Assembly: GCA_015295985.1 (NCBI GenBank)
Contig: DVDX01000060.1
Span: forward strand, 1-64,000
Reading direction: 5' to 3'
Origin: Synechococcus sp. M44_DOE_062
GTDB lineage: Bacteria; Cyanobacteriota; Cyanobacteriia; Thermostichales; Thermostichaceae
Length of the DNA stretch: 64,000 bases
Shown here: piece by piece, positions 54,061 through 64,000 of the stretch
How the letters are laid out: each line of letters starts with the position of its first letter
How positions within the stretch are numbered: the first letter of the stretch is position 1
Made by a program: the position numbers and the translations under genes
The notes under the pieces: model-generated
Database searches by the model: none
Told to the model about the DNA's origin: nothing
What the model saw: the letters and a program-made list of their open reading frames with translations, nothing else

Positions 54061-54831
54061 ATGACTACCCTTCGCGGCAGTGGGACGGAGTCTTTGGATG
54101 AGCTAAAACAGGCGGCAGCCCGAGCCGCCGTTCAAAAGGTGCAGTCGGGGATGGTGGTGGGGCTGGGCACGGGATCCACAGCCGCCTTTGCTGTCAGCGC
54201 CCTAGCGGAGCGGATGCAAACCGAAGGTCTGCAGATTGTCGGTGTGCCTACCTCGGAGCGCACGGCTGAACAGGCCCGCTCCCTGGGGATCCCACTGGCT
54301 ACCCTGGAGGAGCAGCCCCGCCTGGATCTGGCCATCGATGGGGCCGACGAAATCGAAGTGGGATCCCTAAACCTGATCAAAGGGGCCGGAGGAGCTCTGT
54401 TGCGGGAAAAATTGGTGGAGGCCAGCGCCGCCGAGCTGATCATCGTTGCCGATGCCTCTAAAAAAGTTGCGCAGTTGGGCACCCGCTTTCCCGTGCCTGT
54501 GGAAGTGGTGCGGTTTGGCTGGAAAACCACCTTGGCCCGGGTGGAGGCCATTGGCTGTGCAGCCACGCTGCGGTTGAATGCCCAAGGGGATCCCTACCTG
54601 ACGGATGAGCAGCACTACATCCTCGATTGCCAATTCGGCCCTATGGCGGATCCCGCTAAGATTGCCGATCAACTAAAAGGGACGGTGGGGGTTGTGGAAC
54701 ATGGCCTGTTCATCGGTATGGCCAAAGAGGCAATCATCGCGCTCCCGTCGCGACAGCGGGACGGAGTCCTTACTAGGATCGAAACGCTGCAACCAGGCTG
54801 TGAGGAGAGAGGAGTGAGGAGAGAGAAGTGA
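54061..54831 (+). CDS. rpiA: ribose-5-phosphate isomerase A
   Basis: VGLGTGSTAAFAVSALAERM, LDLAIDGADEIEVGSLNLIKGAGGALLREKLVE. C-terminus runs through a hairpin repeat and a purine tract. Confidence 0.93.
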   Translation: MTTLRGSGTESLDELKQAAARAAVQKVQSGMVVGLGTGSTAAFAVSALAERMQTEGLQIVGVPTSERTAEQARSLGIPLATLEEQPRLDLAIDGADEIEVGSLNLIKGAGGALLREKLVEASAAELIIVADASKKVAQLGTRFPVPVEVVRFGWKTTLARVEAIGCAATLRLNAQGDPYLTDEQHYILDCQFGPMADPAKIADQLKGTVGVVEHGLFIGMAKEAIIALPSRQRDGVLTRIETLQPGCEERGVRREK

Positions 54832-54906
54832 GGAGTGAGGATACTTCATACTTCCTTCTCACTACTCGCTGCTCTTTTCTCGTTTCTCTTTTCTCACTTC
54901 TCCCTG
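54801..54906. repeat. purine tract followed by pyrimidine tract
   Basis: gaggagagaggagtgaggagagagaagtgaggagtgagga then ttccttctcactactcgctgctcttttctcgtttctcttttctcacttctccc. Confidence 0.7.
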
Positions 54907-54932
54907 TGGGCTCTAGACCAACCTTCTGCCCC

Positions 54933-56318
54933 ATGCTGACCCTACAAACTGTGGCCGACCTGCTGCAAACTCCCCTGCAGGGGGATCCCCATTTGCTGCG
55001 GTTTCCCATTCGGGCCATTTGCACCGACAGCCGCCAATTGCAGCCAGGCTCGGTCTTCGTGGCGCTGCGGGGGGAACGGTTTGATGGACATGACTTCATT
55101 CCGCAAGCCTTGGCCAGAGGGGCTGTTGCCGTCATCAGCCAGCGTCCGGTGGCCGGGCCCCATTTTCAAGTCTCAGATACCTTAGCTGCCTACCAGCGCA
55201 TTGCCAGAGGCTGGCGGGAGCAGTTTTCCCCCCCTGTAGTGGCCATCACGGGCTCAGCAGGCAAAACCACCACCAAAGAAATGCTGGCGGCTGCCCTGTC
55301 CCGCTACGGCACAGTTCTCAAAACAGAAGCCAACCACAACAACGACATCGGGGTTGCTCAAACACTGCTCCAGATGCAACCGGAGCATCAGTTTGTGGTT
55401 CTGGAAATGGCCATGCGCGGCCCTGGAGAAATTCGCCGACTGGCTCAGATGGCTCAACCCACCCACGCCTTGATCACCCATATCGGTACCGCCCACATTG
55501 GCAGACTGGGATCCCGTGCGGCCATTGCCGCCGCCAAGTGCGAGCTGCTGCAAGAGCTAGGACAAGGGGTGGCTCTGCTCAATGGAGAAGATCCCTTGCT
55601 GTTGTCCACCGCCGCCAGCCTGTGGTCGGGACAAACCCTCACCTATCGCGTTAGCGGGACGGAGTCCCATGGCCTGGAAAGTGCTCCGCACCGCTACCGC
55701 GATCGGGGGAACTTACGAGGAGAATGGGATCCCCAAGCCCAAACGGTAACCGTGGAGGGCCTAACGCTACCTGTGCCTCTGCCTGGAAGGCATCATGCCC
55801 TCAACTGGATGGGGGTGCTGGCTGCTTTGCGCAGCTTGGGGCTGGATTGGGAGCGGCTCCGAGAACCCATCGCCTTGCCCACCCATCTGGAGGGGCGCAA
55901 CCGCCATCTCAAACTGGCGGGAGATGTGGAAATCTGGGATGAAACCTACAATGCCTCGCCGGAAGCGATGATTGCAGCTCTGCACCTGTTGGCTCAAACT
56001 CCGGGGAAACGGCGCTGGGCCATTCTCGGCCCGATGCGGGAATTGGGAGAGCATGCACCTCAACTCTATGCGGAGGTGGGTCGGGCGGCTGCCCCTTTGG
56101 GGCTGGATCGGGTCTTGCTCTTGGATCCGGAAGGGGAGATGCAACCGCTGCTCGACCAAAAACCGGCAGCCCAGGCAGAACGCTGCGAGGATGTATCGGA
56201 ACTGCTGGAAGTCTTGCTGCATCAGGTACAAGCCGGGGATCGGCTGCTGTTCAAAGCAGCACGGGCTGTCGAGCTGGAGCGGGTGCTGCGCCGCTTTTTG
56301 CAGGAGTGGCAGGCATAG
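54933..56318 (+). CDS. murF: UDP-N-acetylmuramoyl-tripeptide--D-alanyl-D-alanine ligase
   Basis: ITGSAGKTTTKEMLAAALS, TEANHNNDIGVAQTLLQ, DETYNASPEAMIAALHLLA. Confidence 0.94.
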   Translation: MLTLQTVADLLQTPLQGDPHLLRFPIRAICTDSRQLQPGSVFVALRGERFDGHDFIPQALARGAVAVISQRPVAGPHFQVSDTLAAYQRIARGWREQFSPPVVAITGSAGKTTTKEMLAAALSRYGTVLKTEANHNNDIGVAQTLLQMQPEHQFVVLEMAMRGPGEIRRLAQMAQPTHALITHIGTAHIGRLGSRAAIAAAKCELLQELGQGVALLNGEDPLLLSTAASLWSGQTLTYRVSGTESHGLESAPHRYRDRGNLRGEWDPQAQTVTVEGLTLPVPLPGRHHALNWMGVLAALRSLGLDWERLREPIALPTHLEGRNRHLKLAGDVEIWDETYNASPEAMIAALHLLAQTPGKRRWAILGPMRELGEHAPQLYAEVGRAAAPLGLDRVLLLDPEGEMQPLLDQKPAAQAERCEDVSELLEVLLHQVQAGDRLLFKAARAVELERVLRRFLQEWQA

Positions 56319-56449
56319 GCTAAACTGAGGGATGTATCGATGGAAAGCCTGCGTCCCTCGGTTGAGAGGAGATCGATCCAAGCCGGTCGCCCCAGCGGGA
56401 CGGAGCCCTAGTTCATTCCTCGTCGATAGTTGCCCTTTTTGCGTACGGC

Positions 56450-56674
56450 ATGTACTACCACAATCCCTCTCTGCGCGAAGAACCTCGCGATCAGCCGCCA
56501 ATGGTGGTGCCCTCTCCTAGCAGCCTCTCCATTCTCGACTGGTTGCGCAAAGAGGGCCGGTTGATCGAGCAGCCCATTGAGGTCTCTGAAATGGTTTTGG
56601 AAGAAGACATCGACGATATCGACGACTTGATCGGGGACGACTACGACGAAGACTTCGAGCCCGAAGAAGAGTAA
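56450..56674 (+). CDS. DUF3134-like small acidic protein
   Basis: MYYHNPSLREEPRDQPPMVVPSPSSLSILDWLRKEGRLI...EEDIDDIDDLIGDDYDEDFEPEEE. Confidence 0.8.
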   Translation: MYYHNPSLREEPRDQPPMVVPSPSSLSILDWLRKEGRLIEQPIEVSEMVLEEDIDDIDDLIGDDYDEDFEPEEE

Positions 56675-56798
56675 GCATAACTGTCAGGATCATTACGAGC
56701 TCGTTAGCTCATTTATCCCTATTTATCCCTTCACCCGGCACCGTGAGGGTGTCAACTTTTGCGCTGCCGATAGATCGACAGCTCGAACAAATGAAACA

Positions 56799-56917
56799 AT
56801 ACAGTCGTTTCAGGTTAGAGTGAGACGCCTGAGCTACCAAGAAAAGTCTTCCGGCCCCGCGCATTCAACGCTTCAGGTGTGGGTGCAGTGTCTTAGTTTG
56901 AATCAGAATGACTATAG
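56799..56917 (-). mobile_element. 119-bp MITE-like element, copy 2
   Basis: Reverse complement aligns along its length with 10604-10769 once 10685-10731 is removed (166-47=119); ends resemble CTATGGTCATTTC...GAAATGACCATAG. Confidence 0.7.
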
Positions 56918-57039
56918 ATGTAGACGAACGATTGCGTAGCGGTGCGGAGCACTTTGCCAATGTGGTGACAGCCGACATAGAAGCTTCCAACGGTGTGATC
57001 CACGTCATCGACAAGGTGATCCTGCCCCCGCAAAGCTAA
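56908..57039 (+). pseudogene. 3' remnant of a fasciclin-domain gene
   Basis: Short frame [43 protein letters not shown]; the ..[19 protein letters not shown] end is the typical C-terminal FAS1 motif; 5' part missing and replaced by repeats. Confidence 0.6.
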
Positions 57040-57163
57040 CCTGCCGGTACTGAGGTTCTAAATCCTGCGGGGTCTAGTCCTCTGGCAGCCCCTGCCCCTA
57101 GTGGTGGGGGTTTTGCATTGTCAGCCCGGCGATACTCAAGGGATCCCTGACCTTGGTCTCTCT

Positions 57164-57406
57164 CTACAAGTCGATGCCAACGCTGGAAGCGTAGATCGCC
57201 TCCACCGACACGCCCGACACCCGCTGAGGACGCACGATCATGTACTCATTGTCCATTTGCTTGGGCAAGGTGATGAACTCTTCGCCGCCCACCATGAGGT
57301 TGTTGATCAACTCGGTGTATTCTCTGGCTTCTTTGACCCGTACCTGCATGGTTTGTCCACCTTCCAGCATGATGTGGACAAGATATCCGTCAGGTTTTCT
57401 GGCCAT
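57164..57406 (-). CDS. conserved-looking small hypothetical protein
   Basis: MARKPDGYLVHIMLEGGQTMQVRVKEAREYTELINNLMVGGEEFITLPKQMDNEYMIVRPQRVSGVSVEAIYASS. Confidence 0.6.
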   Translation of the reverse strand: MARKPDGYLVHIMLEGGQTMQVRVKEAREYTELINNLMVGGEEFITLPKQMDNEYMIVRPQRVSGVSVEAIYASSVGIDL

Positions 57407-57582
57407 GGATGCTCCTGCTGGGTGAACCAAAGGGTGTTCTTACGAACATTATTCCCCCTTTCGAGACCGCTAACCAACCCCTGACTCTTCCGTGAAATCT
57501 GAAATTGGGCTGCGCCAAACCGAATCCCAAGCCTTAGCATAGTGGAAGCGAAATGTGCTCATTTTAATCTTCCTCGCGCTCC

Positions 57583-58491
57583 ATGCCCCATTTGCCTGAT
57601 GTCTCTGCTGCCCATCGTGAGCTGGAGTGGAACGGAGTTCCTTCCACCCCGACAAACGACGCCCAACCCCTGAGCCGCTCTACCGTGAAGGATCCCATCA
57701 CCACCCGTTCCGACATCATTGCCGTTGGGGGAGCAGAGGACAAGGAAAATGAGTGCCACATCCTTTGGGAGTTCTTCCGCCGAGCGGGGGGAAAGTCTGC
57801 CCACATCACCATCGTGCCCGCGGCTTCTGGGATCCCGGCGGTGCTGGGGGAGATCTACGCCAACATTTTTCAGCAGATGGGGGCAGCCAGCCTCCAAGTT
57901 CTGGATATCCGCAACCCGATGGAGGCGAGGGATCCCGATAACGTCGAGAAAATCCGTTCCTCCACCGGCATCTACTTCACGGGCGGGGATCAGGAGCGGC
58001 TGGCAGAGGTGCTGGCCCACAGCGAGCTGATGGAGGCCATTCGACAGCAGTGGCAGCGGGGGCAAACGGTGATTGCTGGAACCAGCGCCGGAGCTTCTGC
58101 ATTGGGGCAGCAGATGATCTCCCGCGGCTACAGCGGAGAACCGCCCACACCGGCAATTGTAACGGTGAAGACGGGCTTGGGCCTTTTGCCCCGCGTCATC
58201 ATCGATCAACATTTCCATCAGCGCAATCGCCTGGTGCGGCTTGTTACGGCGGTGGCCCACTACCCTCAATGTTTGGGCATCGGCATCGACGAGAATACGG
58301 CGGTGGTGATCCAGGCCGACGATGTGATGGAGGTGATCGGCTTGGGCACAGTGACGATTGTGGACGGGACGCAACTGTACTCGACTGTTCAGGAGGCGGC
58401 AGCGGATGAGTATTTTCGGCTGCACAACGCCCGCATTCACTTTCTGCCGCCGGGATCCCGATTCGATCTCAACACCTTGTCTCCACTCTGA
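57583..58491 (+). CDS. cphB: cyanophycinase
   Basis: IIAVGGAEDKENECHILWEFFRRAGGKSAHITIVPAASG, VIAGTSAGASALGQQMI, RVIIDQHFHQRNRLVRLVTAVA. Confidence 0.94.
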   Translation: MPHLPDVSAAHRELEWNGVPSTPTNDAQPLSRSTVKDPITTRSDIIAVGGAEDKENECHILWEFFRRAGGKSAHITIVPAASGIPAVLGEIYANIFQQMGAASLQVLDIRNPMEARDPDNVEKIRSSTGIYFTGGDQERLAEVLAHSELMEAIRQQWQRGQTVIAGTSAGASALGQQMISRGYSGEPPTPAIVTVKTGLGLLPRVIIDQHFHQRNRLVRLVTAVAHYPQCLGIGIDENTAVVIQADDVMEVIGLGTVTIVDGTQLYSTVQEAAADEYFRLHNARIHFLPPGSRFDLNTLSPL

Positions 58492-58501
58492 CTGCTGAAA
58501 T

Positions 58502-60331
58502 GTGACTGCTGAAAACTTTGTCCTGCCAAGGCGGCTGGACTGGCGCAACCTCAACACCCTCTGGGGATCCCTATTGGCCGAAACCTTAAGTCGGCTGGGT
58601 TGCCGTTTGGCGGTGGTCTGCCCCGGATCCCGCTCAGCGCCCCTGACCTACGCGCTGGCCCAGCACCCCGACATCGAGGCAATTCCCGTGCTGGATGAGC
58701 GGTCAGCAGCTTTTTTTGCTCTGGGATTGGCCCAGCAAACCCGGCAGCCCATTCCCCTGGTGTGTACTTCCGGCAGCGCTGCTGCTCATTTTTTCCCGGC
58801 TCTCCTCGAGGCAGCCGAAAGTGGCTTTCCCCTGCTGATCCTGACGGCGGATCGGCCCCCAGAGCTGCGCCACTGTCGTGCCGGCCAAGCAATTGACCAA
58901 GTGAAGCTCTACGGTCACTACCCCAACTGGCAGGCGGAATTGGCCGTGCCCAGCGCGGATCCGGCAGCCCTGGCCTACCTGCGCCAAACCCTAGTGCACG
59001 CCTGGGAGCGCACTCTTTACCCCTTTCCCGGCCCTGTGCATTTGAATGTGCCCTTCCGGGATCCCCTAGCTCCCGTTGCTGACGGCAGCACTGCGCCTTT
59101 AATTCATTTGCAGGAAGATCCAGAGTTTGAGAAGACCTTTTTCCGTGGGGTTGTTCCCTTATGCACCCGCCCTTCCTTCCAGGCAGTGCGGATCTCTTTT
59201 CAGGCGGAGACAGCTTCCTTTTGGCAGGAGTGGCGCGGTTGTGAGCGGGGGGTGATCTTGGCGGGGCCGGCTCAACCAGTGGATCCCCAGCGCTATGTAG
59301 AGGCGGTAGCCCATCTGGCGATGGCTTTGGGGTGGCCGGTTCTGGCCGAGGGGCTCTCTCCCTTACGCAACTACGCTTCCCTCAACCCCTATCTCATCAC
59401 CACCTACGACCTCATCCTGCAGCGGGATCGGCCCCAGCTTTGGCCGGAGCAAGTCATCCAACTGGGATCTTTGCCCACCAGCAAAGTGCTGCGGCAAACC
59501 CTGGCCAAGGTTGCTCCCCGCGTTTGGCGGTTGGATCCCCGTCCCGACAATGGGGATCCCCTGCACAACCCCAGCACCCATTTGCCTTTTGCTGTGGAAG
59601 AGTGGGTCGCCGGGATCCCAGAAGCAGCGGCCAAGCCAACAACTTTTCTGCAGGGCTGGCTGACAGCGGAAGCACAAATCCGTGCCGCCCTAGACCAGGC
59701 TATGACTGACCTATCGGAGTGGTTTGAGGGCAAGGTTGCCTGGTGGCTGGCCCACCACCTGCCCCCAGAGACACCGCTGTTTATTGCCAACAGCACGCCA
59801 GTGCGGGATGTGGAGTGGTTTTGGCCCCCCAACGACCGCCGCATCCGGCCCTACTTCAATCGCGGCACCAATGGCATCGATGGGATCCTCTCTACCGCTT
59901 TGGGGGTGGCCCACTGCCCAAGTGCTCCCCACCACTCTCGCAAACGCTCAGCGGTGCTGCTGACTGGAGATCTGGCCTTTCTCCACGACAGCGGCGGCCT
60001 ACGGCTCGGCCAACAGGTGCAGGGATCCCTGACCATTCTCCTCATCAATAACCAGGGGGGCGGGATTTTCGAGCTGCTGCCCATTGCTGAGGCGGGCCCA
60101 CCCTTTGAGCCCTATTTTGCCACACCCCAGGCAGTGGATTTTGCCCTCCTCTGCCAAGCCCATGGCATTCCCCATCGCCGAGTGGAAAGCTGGCAAGAGC
60201 TGGCCCAAGCTCTGGATCCGTTGCCTGCCCAAGGGGTGCGGGTGCTGGAGATCCTTACGGATCGAAAAGCTGATGCTCAGCGGCGGCGGGAGTGGTTTCG
60301 AGAGTGGTCGGAGCTGCCATCCAAGCCTTGA
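58502..60331 (+). CDS. menD: 2-succinyl-5-enolpyruvyl-6-hydroxy-3-cyclohexene-1-carboxylate synthase
   Basis: [69 protein letters not shown] start. Confidence 0.94.
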   Translation: MTAENFVLPRRLDWRNLNTLWGSLLAETLSRLGCRLAVVCPGSRSAPLTYALAQHPDIEAIPVLDERSAAFFALGLAQQTRQPIPLVCTSGSAAAHFFPALLEAAESGFPLLILTADRPPELRHCRAGQAIDQVKLYGHYPNWQAELAVPSADPAALAYLRQTLVHAWERTLYPFPGPVHLNVPFRDPLAPVADGSTAPLIHLQEDPEFEKTFFRGVVPLCTRPSFQAVRISFQAETASFWQEWRGCERGVILAGPAQPVDPQRYVEAVAHLAMALGWPVLAEGLSPLRNYASLNPYLITTYDLILQRDRPQLWPEQVIQLGSLPTSKVLRQTLAKVAPRVWRLDPRPDNGDPLHNPSTHLPFAVEEWVAGIPEAAAKPTTFLQGWLTAEAQIRAALDQAMTDLSEWFEGKVAWWLAHHLPPETPLFIANSTPVRDVEWFWPPNDRRIRPYFNRGTNGIDGILSTALGVAHCPSAPHHSRKRSAVLLTGDLAFLHDSGGLRLGQQVQGSLTILLINNQGGGIFELLPIAEAGPPFEPYFATPQAVDFALLCQAHGIPHRRVESWQELAQALDPLPAQGVRVLEILTDRKADAQRRREWFREWSELPSKP

Positions 60332-61394
60332 CCTGCTTCCAGATCTGTTCTGGCAAATCCTCAGCTTCGCAGTCTAGCCACAGAGCCGTGCACTGACCCC
60401 TGGGTGACAGGGTACCGTGGGCATGGCCCTTTTGGATCCCTAGCATGGCCCGGAACCAAGTCATCTGCCGTTTGGCAAATTGGCGGGTGCGCCGCACAAT
60501 CAGGGGCTGCAGTTCGGCTTCCCGGATCTGCCCCTCCAGGTAGGCGCCGATTTCCGCGTAGCCCAAAGTGTTCAAGAGGGGCAGGTGGGGCCCATAGCGC
60601 TCCCGCAGGGTTTTCACCTCCTCGATCCACCCCCGCTCCATCATCTCCGCCGTGCGCCGGGCAATGCGTTGTTCCAAACGGGGCATCGGGCAGCTCAACC
60701 CCAGGATCAAGATGGGGTAGTGGGGGGGATGAGCCTGCCGCAGGCTGGAAGCCGGCTTCCCAGTGGCGTAAACAATCTCCAAGGCACGCAGCGTGCGTAC
60801 TGCGTCATGGGGATGAATGCGCTGGGCAGCAACAGGATCCAACTGCTGCAGCCAGGCGTAGCGGATCTCAGGGGGCCAAGTTTCCAGTTGTGTTCTCAGT
60901 TGGGGCTGCGGGGGTACAGCAGGGATCCCCAGGCCAGCAGTCACCGATTGGATGTAGAGACCGGTGCCCCCCACCAAGATGGGAGTCTGTCCCTGCCGAT
61001 GGGCCTCAGCGATGCGGGCTTGGGCCGCCTGCTGAAACTCGGCCACCGTGTAGGTGTGGCAGGGATCAACAATATCGATCAACTCGTGGGGCCAAAGGGC
61101 CTGCTCGGCGGGGGTAGGCTTGGCCGTGCCGATGTCAAACTCGCGGTAGACCTGGCGAGAATCCGCATTCAACAACGGGGATCCCAGCCGTTGGGCCAAA
61201 AGCAGCGCCTGTCGAGATTTCCCGGTGGCCGTAGGGCCGGCAATGACGATCAATCCCGGCCATTCTGTCCGGTCAGAAGCTGCTGCAGCGGGAATGCCAT
61301 TCTCGGAAGTTGCGCACATTTCGTTCTCATCGGCGGCGCGGAGCACCTTAGTTTCGAGATATTCAGGATCTGCAAGAAAATTCACACAAGGCAA
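60255..61394 (-). CDS. miaA: tRNA dimethylallyltransferase
   Basis: [44 protein letters not shown]. True start likely internal. Confidence 0.93.
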   Translation of the reverse strand: MPCVNFLADPEYLETKVLRAADENEMCATSENGIPAAAASDRTEWPGLIVIAGPTATGKSRQALLLAQRLGSPLLNADSRQVYREFDIGTAKPTPAEQALWPHELIDIVDPCHTYTVAEFQQAAQARIAEAHRQGQTPILVGGTGLYIQSVTAGLGIPAVPPQPQLRTQLETWPPEIRYAWLQQLDPVAAQRIHPHDAVRTLRALEIVYATGKPASSLRQAHPPHYPILILGLSCPMPRLEQRIARRTAEMMERGWIEEVKTLRERYGPHLPLLNTLGYAEIGAYLEGQIREAELQPLIVRRTRQFAKRQMTWFRAMLGIQKGHAHGTLSPRGQCTALWLDCEAEDLPEQIWKQVKAWMAAPTTLETTPAAAEHQLFDP

Positions 61395-61503
61395 CAGGTT
61401 AAAATTTTCAAAGGGCTTTGGCTCTGTGGCTAAAATGGAGCTTCCATCGCGTTAGCGGTGTGGAGCATTTCGGCTTTACCTTTCTGGCTTTTCGGGGTTC
61501 TCG

Positions 61504-62355
61504 GTGATCTCATCTTACGTCCCTGCTTCTACTGGGTTGGGCGGCGGTTGCCCACAGCTCAGGCTACCTCTACAGATGCGGATGCTCACCCCGCTGCTGC
61601 TTGCTTCGGCAAGACGTGGTCTTAGCTGTCTTGGCCGGGCGGTTGGGGCAGGGATCCTGACGGTTTTGTTGGCGTGGGAACCTTGCCCAGCGCTAGGGGA
61701 GACCTTGGTGCTGAAGCAGGGAGAAGTGCGCACCCTGCCCCTGTTGCAAACGCGGGCCCGGCTGCCCTTGCAAATGGAAATGCTCTATCTGGGCATGGTC
61801 GAGGAGCGCTTCTTGAGCTACGCCCGCGCCAACAATTGGGAGACCATTTCCAGCGACCGAGAGGATCCCCGTTGGAGCCGCTGGCAACTGCGCCCTGGGG
61901 GTGAGGCTCTTTACCTGCCTGCTTCCTTTTCTTCTAAGGAAGACTCACCCATCTATGCCCGTGGGTTTTATGTGCAAGCCTATTTTGTTGGCGGACGCCT
62001 GGCGGGGATGCACCTGATTCGCAACCCCGAAGAGCCGGGCTTCAACTTGACAGCCCTGCAAAGGCTTATCCGCGCCTGGTTTCCCGATAATCGCCTGATG
62101 TTGTATTACCAAGTCCTGCCAGAGGATCCCGATCAGCAAGTGCTGGGCGCCTATTTGGGCACCATTCCTCCCCCCTACCTTGCCGACATTCGGCGCAACC
62201 GCGTGCCTTTTTGTCAGACTTTTCTCAGCCCCACTTCGCCCCAGCCGATCATCCCACCCTCCGTCGATGTGCCTCCCCACTGCTTGGGCACGACTGCCGT
62301 CAACAGCGGGACGGGGCCTTACGCTGCCCAGAAAGAGACTGCTGCTTTGCGCTAG
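61504..62355 (+). CDS. hypothetical secreted protein
   Basis: Signal-like N-terminus (LLLASARRGLSCLGRAVGAGILTVLLAWEPCPALG); unknown domain; hairpin repeats at and beyond the 3' end. Confidence 0.6.
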   Translation: MISSYVPASTGLGGGCPQLRLPLQMRMLTPLLLASARRGLSCLGRAVGAGILTVLLAWEPCPALGETLVLKQGEVRTLPLLQTRARLPLQMEMLYLGMVEERFLSYARANNWETISSDREDPRWSRWQLRPGGEALYLPASFSSKEDSPIYARGFYVQAYFVGGRLAGMHLIRNPEEPGFNLTALQRLIRAWFPDNRLMLYYQVLPEDPDQQVLGAYLGTIPPPYLADIRRNRVPFCQTFLSPTSPQPIIPPSVDVPPHCLGTTAVNSGTGPYAAQKETAALR

Positions 62356-62518
62356 TTGCAACAGCGTTGCGTAGCAATAAGGTGTGTGAGGCTAAAGCCA
62401 TTCCCCCTCTGTGGACAAAGAGCCGGGAGTGAGGGGTCAGCTCACGTCAGCGGCGCAAAGCGCTGGGGTCAAGCCGGATTTCAGTAAGGGAGCAGTCTCC
62501 TTCAAATTAAACTGTGGC

Positions 62519-63229
62519 TTAAACTGTCACCAACTCGGGACGGCGGCTGTTGCGAATGCTGCGAATGGCTTCTGCATAGTCTTTGGCCTTAAACACCGCC
62601 GAGCCTGCCACAATGGCATTGGCTCCCGCCTCGATCACCTGCCAAGCGTTGCTTCCCTTCAAGCCACCATCCACCTCGATCCAGGGATCCAAACCACGCT
62701 CATCACACATGGCCCGCAACTGGCGAATCTTGGGCACCACTGCCGGAATGAAACTTTGCCCACCAAATCCGGGGTTGACACTCATGATCAACACCAGATC
62801 CACCAGATCCAGCACGTATTGGATCAGCTCCAAAGGGCTAGCCGGATTGAGCACCACGCCCGCTTGCTTGCCTAGATCCTTGATTTGGCTGAGGGTGCGG
62901 TGTAAGTGAATGGTGGAGCTGGACTCTGCGTGCACGGAAATAATATCGGCTCCTGCCTTGGCAAAATCGGCCACATAGTTCTCTGGCTCCACGATCATCA
63001 GGTGGACATCTAGGGGCTTAGCCGTCACTGGGCGCAGGGCTTCCACCACCAATGGGCCAATGGTGATGTTGGGCACAAAGCGGCCATCCATCACGTCCAC
63101 ATGGATCCAGTCGGCCCCCGCTTCATCCACTGCCCGTACTTCTTCTCCCAAGCGGCTAAAGTCCGCCGAAAGAATAGAGGGGGCAATCACAATTGGTTTT
63201 TGCCCAGAGGTTGCTGACGGCTGCACCAT
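62519..63229 (-). CDS. rpe: ribulose-phosphate 3-epimerase
   Basis: [60 protein letters not shown]. Confidence 0.95.
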   Translation of the reverse strand: MVQPSATSGQKPIVIAPSILSADFSRLGEEVRAVDEAGADWIHVDVMDGRFVPNITIGPLVVEALRPVTAKPLDVHLMIVEPENYVADFAKAGADIISVHAESSSTIHLHRTLSQIKDLGKQAGVVLNPASPLELIQYVLDLVDLVLIMSVNPGFGGQSFIPAVVPKIRQLRAMCDERGLDPWIEVDGGLKGSNAWQVIEAGANAIVAGSAVFKAKDYAEAIRSIRNSRRPELVTV

Positions 63230-63334
63230 GGTGAGTATCGGGAATTGTGAACAGAGAAACGGAGAAACCTGCTCCTCTATGGTACGGGGTTTGATCCCCT
63301 TTGCAAAGCGTCATATCTTCTCTCAGCTTGGCAC

Positions 63335-63646
63335 TCAAGGCTCCGAGGGCAACGTGGACTCTCGCAACAGGATCCCGTTCGCGTTAGCAGGACGCAGTCC
63401 TTTGGAGCCCCCATCGCCGAGCCGCAACCTCTGCAAGACTTGGGCAAAGCGACGCCAGGGATCCAGCGGTTCCGTTCTCATCAGTGGGACGAAGTCCTTG
63501 TTGCTTTGAGGCTCTGGAGAAGACTGTTCAGAGGGAGCAGGATCCTTTTCTTCCAACCTCAGAGAAAGCTGCTGCAACTGCATGTAGATGCTATTCACAG
63601 CTAGCATGGCCAAGACGGTGCCAAAAAACTTGGTGCGGGATCCCAT
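63335..63646 (-). CDS. hypothetical protein with N-terminal TM segment
   Basis: MGSRTKFFGTVLAMLAVNSIYMQLQQLSLRLEEK; downstream half includes two repeat copies. Confidence 0.4.
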   Translation of the reverse strand: MGSRTKFFGTVLAMLAVNSIYMQLQQLSLRLEEKDPAPSEQSSPEPQSNKDFVPLMRTEPLDPWRRFAQVLQRLRLGDGGSKGLRPANANGILLRESTLPSEP

Positions 63647-63794
63647 AGGTCAACCCCTGTGCGAGAACAAGAGTAGGGTCGTCGCCGGTGCGCTAGCTCC
63701 AACTTAGCTCACAGGTTTGGCTTGCTGTCCGAGAAAATATGGATGTTCGCGTTGGCCTTGCAAAGCCCTACGGTTAAGATTCCCCAACCAGACG

Positions 63795-64000
63795 ATGACT
63801 GCCCCACAAAAAACCACCTACCATCACCTGCACACCGCCCTTTGGGTGAGCGATCTGGCCAGAGCGGAACATTTTTACGGAACGGTGCTTGGGATCCCCA
63901 AGGTGGAACGGTTGCCGTTTGACTTTCCCGGCGCTTGGTATCAAGTGGGTTCCTCCCAAATTCATTTAATTGTGGCTGAGGAGCTGATAGATCAAGGGCA
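63795..64000 (+). CDS. VOC/glyoxalase-family protein, partial (window edge)
   Basis: MTAPQKTTYHHLHTALWVSDLARAEHFYGTVLGIPKVERLPFDFPGAWYQVGSSQIHLIV. Confidence 0.85.
   Translation, partial: MTAPQKTTYHHLHTALWVSDLARAEHFYGTVLGIPKVERLPFDFPGAWYQVGSSQIHLIVAEELIDQG

Noticed and set aside
57075-57115. Terminator-like CCCC-tagtggt-GGGG followed by TTTT
   Set aside because: Short stem and short T-run; no upstream gene needing it except the fasciclin remnant; too weak to call.
57618-57650. GGAAC-GGA-GTTCC hairpin in cphB (a new arm variant?)
   Set aside because: Lacks the conserved CGCGTYAGCG left module; probably chance within coding sequence.

Overview
The window looks like a chromosomal segment of a GC-rich thermophilic-mat cyanobacterium. 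By gene content and by its saturation with the octamer GGGATCCC it resembles the Synechococcus JA-3-3Ab / JA-2-3B'a lineage; this is inference, no search was run. Most of the window is ordinary housekeeping: cysK, dxs, zwf, fbp, ilvD, anmK, an ETF-QO-like gene, fmt, radC, sufS, two HLIPs, ndhD, the urtABCDE urea ABC transporter, ureE, leuD, cbiM/cbiQ, rimO, rpiA, murF, cphB, menD, miaA, rpe, tRNA-Pro and a partial tRNA-Leu. The unusual material is dispersed small repeats. (1) GGGATCCC/GGATCC occurs extremely often, a HIP1-like palindrome. (2) A short hairpin family, consensus about CGCGTYAGCG-[arm]-GGA-[arm'], has arms that co-vary between copies (TTGC/GCAA, GGAC/GTCC, GTGC/GCAC, GCGC/GCGC). 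Many copies sit in-frame inside genes (fbp, cbiM, cbiQ, an SH3 protein, rpiA, murF). (3) A 119-bp MITE-like element with terminal inverted repeats occurs at two distant loci, and one copy carries an exact 47-bp insertion of family (2). Smaller findings include a fasciclin-domain gene remnant next to the second MITE copy, a GTA-N8-TAC (NtcA) box upstream of urtA, HLR1-like sites upstream of the first HLIP gene, a DUF29 gene embedded in the urt operon, and a possible IS200/IS605-type right-end relic. No CRISPR array, intact transposase or prophage was seen.
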